This document shows, piece by piece, positions 10,602-20,589 of a stretch of DNA of 64,000 nt. Origin of the DNA: Gentiana macrophylla. Taxonomy: Eukaryota; Streptophyta; Magnoliopsida; Gentianales; Gentianaceae. Both the position numbers and the translations under genes were made by a program. Under the pieces are notes generated by a model that saw nothing but the letters and a program-made list of their open reading frames with translations, ran no database searches and had not been told where the DNA came from. The stretch covers positions 1-64,000 of the forward strand of contig JAOBSW010000401.1 of NCBI GenBank assembly GCA_026214975.1, given 5' to 3'. The stretch's first letter is position 1. The number at the start of each line of letters is the position of its first letter.

Positions 10602-12683
10602 ATGTCTAGTAGCGATAGTGACTCCCAAAACAGAGAGGAACTTATCGAATTGAAGAAGAATCGACGGAAGAAACGGTTTCAGCGCCCTACCGCTTCACGG
10701 TGAAAGAATTTGCGGAGGAGAGGAAGAGGAGGAGAGGAAGAAAAGCGCCTGTTCGACCCTACTGGATCTTCACGACCCGTGGCCAGACGCCAAACTAGGA
10801 TGAAGGCCCAAGGGCCATACGGTTGCATGTCGAATCTCTCCCGAGAAAAGGCCAAAGTTATTTGCCTTCGATACGGCATTCCTACTCTCCCGAACATATC
10901 AAAGTATCACACGGTCGATGATCGGTTCGCTGCGACCCTCCCTGGGTTCTCGCGCCATTTACTGGCGCAATTAAAGCGAGGGCTTCGGTTTTCTTTTGAC
11001 CCGTGCCTAATCGCCGTCCTCCAACACTACAAGATCTGCATCACCCAGCTCGCTCCCAATGGGGTCAGGAGTGTAATGGGTTTCGTGCTGGCGTGTCGAA
11101 TCGCCAAGGTTGAGTTCTCGGTTCGACTATTCCGTCAGTACTATGCCTTGGCGAGCTTGCAGGACGTGGGGTGGTATACATTTCAGAAGCGTCCTCTGGC
11201 ATCGGAATTCGTGAGAAAGGTGACGTCGTCTCAAGGCGATTGGAAGCCCAATTTTTTCTTTATCCGACACGGGCTGATTGATATTGACATACACACTTGG
11301 TTCCAGCGCGCAGAAATGGCATGACCGACTCGACTCGGACATCCCCAATGGGTGCGGGATTATCGAGTAGTATCCATCCCGACGTCTCGACTCAAATCGC
11401 ACTCTTTGTATCCTTTTGCCGACATCGAGGCTCTTTGGACCCGGCGCTATCACGGAACTCGATGAGGATGTTCGAGTTTTACGTAGGATATTTTTCCTTT
11501 CGCATTGTCGAGCCGTTACACTTTTGTTTTTTAATATTGTTTGAGTTTCTTGTAATGCATTAACGCCGATTTGTCTCTCGTTTGCGGTGGAACATTTTTC
11601 AAAGTTGGAGGCATTAGGTAAGATGCCCGATCCAAGAAGACGGATCCCAAGAAAATCCAAGAATTGGCGGCATCAAATCGAAAAAGCCGATGTCGTGCGC
11701 GATCTTGGGGACGAGAGAGGTCGAGTCGAGCTCCTACCCCGTATCAACATCCGAAATTTTAAGGGTCAACCCGACGAGGCTAGGGTGGTAGAGAGCGCAT
11801 CGAGGTCGACCTCGTCCCAAGGAAACTTAAAACGACTTAGGTGAGGCACGGGATCGGGAAGGAGGCCCGTAACCTTGCCCCACCAAATTCCACCGATGCG
11901 ATCCCGAGAGACAAGCGTGGCGAGAGATGGAGGTATGACCGGAGGAGGCGCCCGACCTTATCATGAAGCGGCTATCAGTCGTGAGCCTCTTTATTTCCTT
12001 TGTAGTTACATGATGTTTCGTCTGCTTTCGGCGTTAACGGCGTTCTTCCTGCAGCCCGACTCGGTACTAAAGTAGCTCTGAATAGAATTGAGTCTCCCCA
12101 GCAGCTTTGGAGGAGCGAGAATGAGACAATTGCTGTCGACCTCGGATCTCGAAGAAAGTCGAAAGCCAAGGCCAACAAGCCGGACGATCGACGCTTGAAA
12201 TCGAGTCGGATCTGCTCAGAGCACGAAAGACCTATTTGACAGAGATCTTTGGTGGCGGCGGTAAAGTCGGAGTTGGACCAAACTAGAGCCGAAGTGGTCT
12301 GCATCTACCAAGGCTCGAGGCGATCTTCACCGAGGTCGGCGACTTCACGACCCGCGGAAGCCGCATTAAGAAGGACTTCTTGACGTCTCAAGAGTTCGAT
12401 AATGACCTGGCGCCGATGAGTCAAGCCATGAAGGGGGATTTCGAGCGCGCTGGATCAAGTCAAGATGGTCATCCCCGACTTGAGGTTAAGAGCATCGACA
12501 AAGCCTATTTGTATGACCCGAGTCCATCCCGGATATGGCCGATATATCACCGATTTCAAAGGTGGCGTGTCTCTCTATGACAAGTATGTGGTTCCTGCCC
12601 TGGAGGGAGCCGGTGAGGGGATCGCCGAGTCGGAAGAACAGGTCGATCCCAATGCTTCGACTTCAAACCAGCCTTCTGCCTGA
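10602..12683 (+). pseudogene. Antisense extra ORF of the Tat element (gypsy-type putative transposase domain)
   Basis: The ATG at 10602 opens a short acidic and then basic N-terminus that meets an in-frame TGA at 10701. The same frame continues to 11324. Its motifs (REKAKVICLRYGIPT, then RGLRFSFDP, HYKICITQLAPNG and GWYTFQKRP) match my memory of the plant domain called transposase (putative) gypsy type, PF04195. This domain is typical of the additional antisense ORF of Tat retrotransposons. After 11330 the reading frame is broken several times: charged, probably coiled-coil fragments lie at 11587-11844 and 12380-12580, and the likely C-terminus is in the frame ending at 12683. The function of this protein family is not established, and the name transposase is only an old label. 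Confidence 0.75.
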
Positions 12684-13544
12684 TGCTCTTCCCTTGTTGT
12701 CTTTTAAAACAATTTGATTTGATTTGATTGTAATAACTTTGATATTTTTTACTTGCCTGAACTTGCATTTTCTAGATCCGATCTTGTAAACTTTTCATTT
12801 GAATGTCTTTTTCAATTCGAATCGTGGTTTTGCATTTGAATGTCTTGTCTTTTATTGATCATTTGTTCAGGGTGTAGTCTTCTGGACTTAATCCCTTTGC
12901 AAACACTGCCTTATGGGGTGTAGTCTAATTGACTTAATTCCCCTGTTGGCCCCTCGAAGTGTAGTATGAGTACACAACTCGTAGCACACTTGAATATGAG
13001 TCGACCTAGCATTGTATGGCCTTATTGGCTTGACTTGGCTATTTGGTCGGAGCTCGATTCGACTTTCCCGCCTCGTCAGGCTTATTGGATATCGAATTAA
13101 GAAACTTACTTACTCATCGTCGCACATCGTGGTGCTTTCGATCCGGTCGGGTTAGGCATCCGTCGTGGGATCTTCCGACCACCTCGCATCGTGGCTTATG
13201 GGCATGTCGGGGTGATATATTTGTCGGTGACTTGGTTTTTTCACTATTTTGCTATAACTCCATCAAGTCGATGGGAGAAGCTCGGAGGTGGTGTAAGCAT
13301 TGTCAGTGACTTGGCTTTACTCACCGTACTGCTTTGATTTGGTCGTGTCGATGTCTTTTGTTGGAGTCGATTTTTGGTTTATTTTGTTCCGGCCCCACTT
13401 TTCTTTTGTGCATGGCGTGTGTATTAAGTACAATGTAAAAAGAAAATTGCATGAATAAAAGGCATTGAAATCCAACGCCACATCGACTATTACAAATAAC
13501 TCAAAAATTTGAAATTGCAAATGTCATAAATTGAGTAAAATGAC
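12684..13544. other. Non-coding spacer inside the gypsy element
   Basis: It separates the 3' ends of the antisense ORF (plus strand, ending 12683) and of integrase (minus strand, ending 13545). The two genes converge here, so this is where both transcripts could be polyadenylated. No domain is seen in the short ORFs. Confidence 0.5.
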
Positions 13545-14793
13545 TTAAACGTAGTATTTCCTGAGATTGGTGGCGTGCCATGTCCGAGGCACTGTGCTGC
13601 CGTCCGATCTCCCCAACTGATACGACCCTTTTGGATGCACCTTTAAAACTTTATACGGACCTTCCCAATTCGGCTCGAGCTTGCCTATTGGGTCCTGCTT
13701 GCTGGCTTCGTTTTTCCTCAACACGAGGTCTCCTACTTGGAAGTATTTGTATTTCACCCTTGCGTTGTAATACTGTGAAATCTTCCTTTTATAACTGGCC
13801 ATTCGATACGCCGCCATCTCTCTCTTCTCTTCGACGTTATCTTTTTCTTCCATCAGACCAGCAGCATTGGTTTCGACATTGTAAGCTAAAACCGAGGTGA
13901 CGCTTAGCCCGATCTCCGCGAGTATCATCGCCGCATCCATACGCCATGGCAAATGGAGTCTCGGGGTAGCTGAATTGGGTGCGGTTCGATACGACCATAG
14001 AATGCTGGGCAACTGAGCCACCCAATCTCGACCTTCATCTTCTAATCGCTTCTTCAACCCAAACTTGATTTGTCTATTCGTTTGTTCGACCTGTCCATTG
14101 GACTGAGGTCGAGCCACGGATGTCGTTCTATGTTCGATCTTGAATTCTCTGAGCCAATCTTGCACTCGGTCATCTAGAAACTGAGTTCCGTTGTCCGAGA
14201 TCAGATACTTTGGGATCCCAAACCTGCACAAAACATTCTCCCAAAGAAATTTTTTGATGGTCTGAGCCACGATGTCGATGAAGAGCTTTGGCCGACCCAC
14301 TTAGTAAAATAATCAACTCGCAACGACCACGTATTTGAAATTTCCCGAGCTCGAGGCGAGGTCCGACTATATCGATCCCCATTCATCGAACGGCCACACC
14401 GACTCGATGGCGCTCATTTCTTGTGCTTCTTTGGTGAGTCACCACATCATGTACTTTGGCGTGCTCGTGCATCTCATCACCAACCGATTTGCATCCTTCT
14501 GCGCATAGGGCCAAAATATCCCGCCGGTTGCATTTTCTTGCCAACATTCGAGCTCGCAATGATTACCACAAATTCCTCGATGTATTTCTTCGAGTAGATA
14601 CATCCCTTCATCTTCCGGACGCACATCGCGCAACCAAAGGTGTTACAAAGCGATTTTCGATAAAGCACATAGTCGAATAGGGCATACCTCGAGGCTTGCG
14701 CCTAATTTTTTCGGCCCGAGACTTATCGGATGGGAGAACTCTATCTTTTAAGAATAATGCTATCGGATCCATCCATGTCGATCCTTGAACCAC
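13545..14793 (-). pseudogene. Gypsy integrase (fragmented)
   Basis: The zinc-binding region lies at about 14439-14793, with LLEEIHRGICGNH and then GIFWPYAQKDA. The catalytic core follows in a second frame at 14170-14386, and the last frame 13545-14300 carries ISDNGTQF (second catalytic Asp), TTSVARPQSNGQVEQTNR (containing the catalytic Glu) and a C-terminal part with FQVGDLVLRK and WEGPYKV, the usual GPY/F-type end. At least two frame changes interrupt it. It would insert the element's cDNA into the genome. Confidence 0.9.
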
Positions 14794-14835
14794 CGGGTGA
14801 ACGTCGACCTCGTTGTAGCTTCGTTCGCTAGCATC

Positions 14836-15545
14836 TCAACCGAACTTTCTGTTAGATTTAAAATTTGACGCGAGCTTAGACAAAGCATCGGCTCGTTTGT
14901 TTTCGCCTCGAGGCACCGCTTTCAATCGAACTGTTTTGAATTTCGACATTAATCCTCGTACAACTTTTAGATAACTTTTCATTGATTCTTCCTTGGCCTC
15001 ATAATCGCCTCGTATGTGATTCACGACGAGCTGAGAGTCACTATATACTAGGAGGTTCTCGACCCCCAACTTTAATGCCAGCTTTAAACCAGTGATCATT
15101 GCTTCATACTCGGCTTCGTTGTTTGTAGCTTTGAATTCGAACCGCAACGCATAAGGAAACTCTTCTCCCTTAGGATCGACCAACAACAAACCAGCCTCAG
15201 CTCCTCCTTCTACTCGAGGCACCATCGATATGGATGGTCCATCGCTCATCCGATGATCGCTTATCTTGTTCCAAATTGAATCGACAAACCTTCGCTATGA
15301 AGTCCGCTAGAGCTTGGCCCTTAATGGTCGTGACGAGGCGTAAATTGATATCGTATTCACTAACTCGACAACCCACTTGGCCAATCGACCCGATGTCTCG
15401 GCTTTGCCAAAATCGCTTCAGAGGGTCGGTTGGTGACCACGGCGATGGGGTGTGCTTTAAAATAGGGTTTCAATTTCCTCGATGCATGAACTAGACTTAA
15501 TGCCAATTTTTCATTTGGCGTGTATCCGTCTCTCGGCCCATGCAA
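14836..15545 (-). pseudogene. Gypsy RNase H domains (fragmented)
   Basis: The frame 14836-15249 contains KATNNEAEYEAMITGLKLA and LVYSDSQLVVNHI, with the Glu and Asp expected in the RNase H active site, and ends in RADALSKLAS. The preceding frame (15360-15545) carries EKLALSLVHASRKLKPYF and VTNRP, typical of the older RNase H fold that follows gypsy reverse transcriptase. The two lie in different frames. The presence of both RNase H types fits the Tat lineage. Confidence 0.85.
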
Positions 15546-15691
15546 TGCCTTGCTTACTTAAATATACCGGGTTTGTCTCTGGTCTCCATCTCGAACTAAT
15601 ACGGCACTTATCGCCTCTTCACAGATTGCTAGATAAACCAGGAGTTTCTCTCCTTCTCGAGGTGAAGACAATGTTGGTAAATCAGATAGTA

Positions 15692-16440
15692 TTACTTCGG
15701 ATCATCGAATGCCTTTTGGCACTTCTCGTCCCAATCGAAAGGACTCGCTTTCTTCAATATCTTGAAGAATGGTAGGCCCTTTGAGCCGATATCGACAAAA
15801 AAACGATTGAGCGCCGTCATTCGACCTGTCAAACGTTGCACTTCTTTTACGTTACGAGGCGTAGGCATGCTCTTCAGGGCTTCGATCTTATCCGGATTAG
15901 CTCTAATCCCATCTCTCGATATCATATACCCTAGAAACTTTCCCGATCGTTACTCGAACGTGCATTTCTTGATTTAGCTTCATGTTCGCGACCCACGGCA
16001 GACTCGAAGACCTCTCTCGACATCGATAAGAAATCGCCCCATGGACTCGCTCTTGATCAATAAATCATCTACGTAAACTTCCATGTTCCGACCTATCTCG
16101 CGCCTTGAAAATCTTGTTGACCGCCCATTTGGTAGGTTGCTCCTCGCATTTTTAAGCCCAAACGGCATCGCCACGAAGCAAAACGTGCCAAACTCGTGAT
16201 AAAAGCGGTTTTTTACGAGTCCTGGGTCCATAAAGATCGATAATATCCCTCAGACGCATCGAGAAACCGAAAACCTCGAAACCTAAGTGTCGAGTCGACT
16301 AACCGGTCGATCTTTGGTAGCGGTAAGAATCTCAGGGCATGCTTTGTTAAGATCGGTGAAATCGACGCTTACATTCGCTAGAGTCCGATCCGCTTTTTAA
16401 TTCAACACTGGATTGGCTAACCAATCCGGATAAAATACTT
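15692..16440 (-). pseudogene. Gypsy reverse transcriptase (fragmented)
   Basis: Reading right to left: VDFTDLNKACP near 16350-16385, then FVAMPFGLKNA and the catalytic YVDDLLIKS in frame 15980-16231. The thumb and connection segment follows at 15692-15925 (NPDKIEALKSMPTPRNVKEV, then LTGRMTALNRF). Three frames are needed, so the enzyme is not encoded intact. Confidence 0.9.
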
Positions 16441-16459
16441 CTTCCACGATCCCAAAGAA

Positions 16460-17288
16460 TTAACAACTTGTCAACTTCTTTCTTTCTGACCTCCTTCCTC
16501 TCGTGAGCGAGGTTTCTCTTCTTTGTCGATCGGCCTCTTTTTTGGGATCGACGTTGAGTCGATGTATTGCTATGTCTGCCGATAGGCCAGGCATGTCATC
16601 TGCTTTCCATGCAAAAACGTCTCGATACTCAGCTAGGAGGTCGACCAGGGCTTTCATGTCGGAGTGTGGAATCCACTTCCCGATCTGGACCCCTTGGCCT
16701 TCTTCCTCTTTCCACACTCGAACTTCCTCCGTCGGGTCGGCGGAGACCCAGCTTCGATCTTCCTCTTCCTCAGGTATCAATTCCTCAACCAACACCTGTC
16801 CAACTCCCTTTCCTTTAATCGTAACCAGACTACAATTCCTGGCTACCTCGACGTCTCCTTTGACTTCATGGGTACCGAACCAGGTGGGGAACTTCATGCT
16901 GTTGTGGAATGTCGAGATGATGGCTCTGAGGTCATATAAAGCTGGTCGTCCTAATATCGCGTTGTACCCTGAAGGGGCCTTTACTACGACATAAGTCATT
17001 TCCATTGTCCGCCCTTTCTCTCCGTCTCCAATCGTTGTCAACAAATTAATCGATCCGGACGGGGTGGATGGCCCGCCTGTGAATCCAAACAAAGCGAGTA
17101 GATAACGGTATAATGTCTTCATCTTTCAGCTTCATAGCTTTAAAAGCCGAATAGTAGAGAATATTTACGGCGCTTCCACTGTCGACACAAACTCTTTTGA
17201 TCCGACCTCGACTTATGACTGCTTCGATCACCAACCCTTCGCTATGACTATGGGAACTCGGAATATCATCTTTTGGCCCGTAGCCCAC
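16460..17288 (-). pseudogene. Gypsy aspartic protease and linker to RT
   Basis: VDSGSAVNILY in frame 17046-17288 is the retropepsin active-site DSG motif. The next frame (16460-17122) has YNAILGRPALYDLRAIIST, the usual second half of plant gypsy proteases, then an acidic linker and DMPGLSADIAIHRLNVDP leading into reverse transcriptase. The frame changes between the two parts near 17100. Confidence 0.85.
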
Positions 17289-17320
17289 TTCCGTAGTAAA
17301 TCTCAGCTTCTTCGATTCTC

Positions 17321-19004
17321 TTGATCTATCTGAAGAATGTCGACTCGATCGAGGTCTATCTGATTCATGCTCTGCAACAATCGTGTTTACGTCATACCCG
17401 GCGCGATTATCACGGTGGGGGTCTCGATTCTGATCTTCTCGATGGTCATCACGGCGATTATCTCGGTATGCCGGCTCAGCCGACCTGTCTCGACGATTTC
17501 GATTGTCACGACGCGGGATCGATCCTTCTTTCCATTATAAGTCTTCCTCTTGTACTCGACGGCCTTTTGGCTCGCCCTTTCTACTCGACATCAATTACCT
17601 CATCCAATCGACCTCTTGAATGCAAAGCGCCGATATCCTCTTCAGATCGAAACATTCCTCCGTGTCGCGCCCCACGCCTCTGTGATAGTCGCAATACTTA
17701 TGAGTGTTCTTCCTTTTCTCCGGGTCCTTGGACATCGGCAGGTGTTCGGGCAATATTTTTCTTGTTCATAATTGCCAACACCTCACCCCGAGACCGATTG
17801 AGGGTATAAAATCTCGATCTTTCAGATTCCCTTTCTTTCCGAGCCGATCCGATATCGGAGTCGTCGATCGATCAAACACGTTGGTCTTGCTTTCTTCATT
17901 CCGACCCTAGGTCGACCTCCTTGGTCCGGCTTCGAGAGTCGTTCTCGAATTGAGGCCAATCGAAATGGTGTGCAAGCGATCGCCTCTTCACCTTGGCAAA
18001 ACTTATGGACTATGTTCACACATTCGCCCATGTCATTCGGCATCTTCTTAGACAACTTGTCATACGTTTCATATCTCGCAAACCTCCAACGAAAGCATTA
18101 ACTTGCAATGCATCACTTGCATTATGCACTTTCATGGCCTCGAGATTAAAACGCCTCATAAAATCGATAGTGGTTTCTCCTTTCTCCTGCTTGATGTTCA
18201 TAAGGTGGGTAGCACTAAGGTGGAACTTCTTGTTCCCAATAAAAGCGTCTCTAAACTTCTGTCCCAACTGTAAAAAGCTTGAAATCGACCCGGGCCGTAG
18301 CTTATGAAACCATTCACGGGCTCGACCTGTGAGTAACGTGTCGAAAGCTCGACACTTCATGGCGTCATTGGCGTTTCTCAATCTCATCAAAGATATGTAT
18401 CGATATAGATGATCCTCACAGAGTACATTGTACCGTCATAGGGTTCCATCTTGGGTGGTTTGAACGACTCAGGCATCGTGTATATCTCTATCTCGGGACT
18501 AAATGGTGATTCGAGCCATTCTGTGACCGGTTCCTTGCCTACGATGCGATTGAACTCGTTTCGGATACTTTCTTCGACCGATGCACTTGCTTTCTTGTCC
18601 AGGATGCTTGTGGGCGTTAGTCACGCCGATTTCAATCGCGCCTTCCTCACATCCTTCTTGAGGTTCGACCGCCTCTTCCCTAGCATTATCGACTTCTTTA
18701 CGACCTGCAGGCCCAAAAGGTGCTCTTCGTGGGGATTACGATTCCTTTACCTAAGAACGCCGAAGCCACTACCTCTTGGGCGTCTTCATCTAAAGACGCT
18801 AAGTGATCTCGCCATATCTTGCGGTGGGGAGGAAGGCCGAGGCCTGGGTGGATCAAGATCTGCAAGGGTCTCAGATCCAGTAGGGACTTCTTGAATCGAG
18901 ATGGAACCCCCTTTGGGTCCATGTCCGTCTGTTCTTCGACTGCGGGTTTCTGCCGTCATCTTCTTCTTTCTGCTTTGGTGGAACCATTGCGAGATCTTTA
19001 CCAA
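17321..19004 (-). pseudogene. Gypsy gag (fragmented)
   Basis: The central Gag domain is at 18016-18390 (LTGRAREWFHKLRPGSISSF, then QEKGETTIDFMRRFN). A possible N-terminal frame is at 18786-19004. The C-terminal part includes an Arg- and Asp-rich RNA-binding stretch (about 17400-17520) and a zinc-knuckle-like motif, YCDYHRGVGRDTEECFDLKR (about 17640-17710), of the type seen in Tat gag proteins. Several frame changes occur. Confidence 0.8.
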
Positions 19005-19017
19005 CTCACCGGTAAGG

Positions 19018-19036
19018 CCCTCCTTCTGGCGCCAAA
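19018..19036 (-). other. Primer-binding site of the gypsy element
   Basis: Directly beside the 5' LTR the minus strand reads TTTGGCGCCAGAAGGAGGG. TGGCGCC starts are common in plant gypsy primer-binding sites and correspond to a tRNA 3' end; I cannot assign the tRNA with confidence. Confidence 0.65.
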
Positions 19037-19557
19037 TGACGATGCTAAATTACGCACCACCGGTTAATCAGGGCCACGCGTAATCTAGGGGTGAGCTGTA
19101 AAGGGGTCGAACGGTTGAACTTTTTAGGGAAGGTAGTGTTTTTAGGTGGTTTATGGCTGAGTCCAAGAATGTATCTTGGATTGCCTACGTATCTGTCTTA
19201 TGTCCGGGAATCAAGCCTTACGTAGTTTCTGGAATGATGTATTTATAGTACATGTCATTCTCTCCGCTTCTAAACTTAGAGGCGGTTTGGTCCATTGGCA
19301 TAAATACCCTTAAATGGGCCTTGTCTTCCTGCCCAAGCAACCTACTGGATGATGGGCCTGGGTAGCTGGACAAAAAGCCTCCGTGATCGACTCGATATAT
19401 CGACATGGGTGCCCGAGGCGAGACACTTGAAGATCTCGCCGGTGAGTGCGGGTGCCTATCGATCGATCCGATACATTGCACTTAATATAGACTTTTCGGG
19501 TGACAATTTGGACCAATAACATTATTCCACGTGGAGGGGTGAAATTCCGTATCGTCA
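19037..19557 (-). repeat. 5' LTR of the gypsy element
   Basis: It runs from TGACGATG at 19037 to ATCGTCA at 19557 and is followed by the target duplication TTTCG (19558-19562). It differs from the other LTR by about eight substitutions and a larger number of small indels (by eye). Confidence 0.9.
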
Positions 19558-19562
19558 TTTCG

Positions 19563-19926
19563 GTATAGTTATGATATGGTAGTCAGAGAGGGTTGCAGAG
19601 TATATGAGGAGAAGAATTAGAATTTTGCGACACCGCTCAATCGGTAGAGACTCGTATTGATAATGTGTTATAAAATATATAATACGGAACAAAAGAATGA
19701 AGGTGAAGCTACCACTATAGCTTTAAAAGAAGAGTAGTAGTTTCTTTTTTATTCATGTTCGAAGAACAATAGATCTATTACATATCTACATATATTATAT
19801 ATATAAAAGGCAAATGTATGTCGGCTGAACATTGCCTCTGATCCTGTCTAAGATAAGCTCAAGCTTGGTGTATATCCAATAAGGCACCGATTAATAAAGA
19901 CACGATATATTATACGTGGTTTTATA
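19563..19926. other. Spacer between gypsy element and MITE
   Basis: AT-rich flank continuing the pre-insertion site of the gypsy element. The last eight bases (GTTTTATA) are the left target duplication of the MITE that follows. No gene is seen. Confidence 0.5.
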
Positions 19927-20135
19927 CAGGGGCGGAACCACCTTAGCAAAGGGGTGGTCTCAAGCCCACCCCAAATTTTGAATTTTTTTTAATAGTAGTG
20001 TTAATATTAGTATGTTATATGTCTTTTTTTTGATGTTACCAAGACCAAGACCACCCCGAAATTTCTATATACTAGGACCACCCCGAAATTTTTACACCAA
20101 GACCATCCCGAAATTTTTTCCTGGTTCCGCCACTG
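19927..20135. mobile_element. hAT-type MITE
   Basis: Terminal inverted repeats CAGGGGCGGAACCA and TGGTTCCGCCACTG bound a 209-bp non-coding element. The 8-bp flanks GTTTTATA and GTTTTATG differ at one base, as expected for a hAT target duplication. Inside its right half a roughly 27-bp unit containing GACCACCCCGAAATTT is repeated three times. Confidence 0.8.
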
Positions 20136-20242
20136 GTTTTATGATGTAGAATCATCCGTCAATATGTCTTATATTTGCTTCGATACTTATCCATTAAGTA
20201 AACTAGCCGGAGGTTAATACTTTTCATGGAGGAGATATATAT

Positions 20243-20382
20243 TACTCCCTCCGTTTTTTTTTATCTCTCACATGAGGATACCAAGTTCATCCATAAAACA
20301 ACGAACTTTAAGTTAAAAAGTGACCAGGTTCATCCAAAAAATAATGTCAAGCGTGACGGTTAAAAAAAAACGAAGGGAGTAT
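20243..20382. mobile_element. Stowaway-like MITE
   Basis: CTCCCTCCGTTTTTTT and AAAAAAACGAAGGGAG are inverted ends next to TA dinucleotides, the signature of plant Tc1/mariner-derived Stowaway elements. It lies about 200 bp before the start codon of the PUX gene, inside its likely promoter. Confidence 0.8.
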
Positions 20383-20589
20383 ATCTTATAGACATCCACA
20401 TATTACGGGTATATTTATAACAATTATTTTATATAGTAGTGTTTTAGTGAGATATATAAGGGTTATTACTTGTTATTCACAGATATATAAGGGTTGAAAA
20501 TCACGGGAAAGTCGCAATCAATCGGTGGATAATTATTCCGCCGAGGATCATTGTGTAGAGGGCAGTCTAAACCGGAAGAAAAATTAACC

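Larger units (their letters stand above)
9660..19557 (-). mobile_element. Complete Ty3/gypsy LTR retrotransposon, Tat lineage, decayed
   Basis: Two LTRs of 522 and 521 bp, both TGACGATG...ATCGTCA, flank a body of about 8.9 kb. A perfect 5-bp target duplication TTTCG surrounds it. Coding is on the minus strand, from right to left: gag, protease, reverse transcriptase, RNase H, integrase. This order is the Ty3/gypsy order. The 3.4 kb between integrase and the 3' LTR holds an additional ORF on the opposite strand, a known hallmark of the Tat/Ogre group. The LTRs are roughly 95 percent identical by eye, with more indels than substitutions. Every protein is split by frame changes, so the copy is not autonomous as written. 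Confidence 0.93.
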
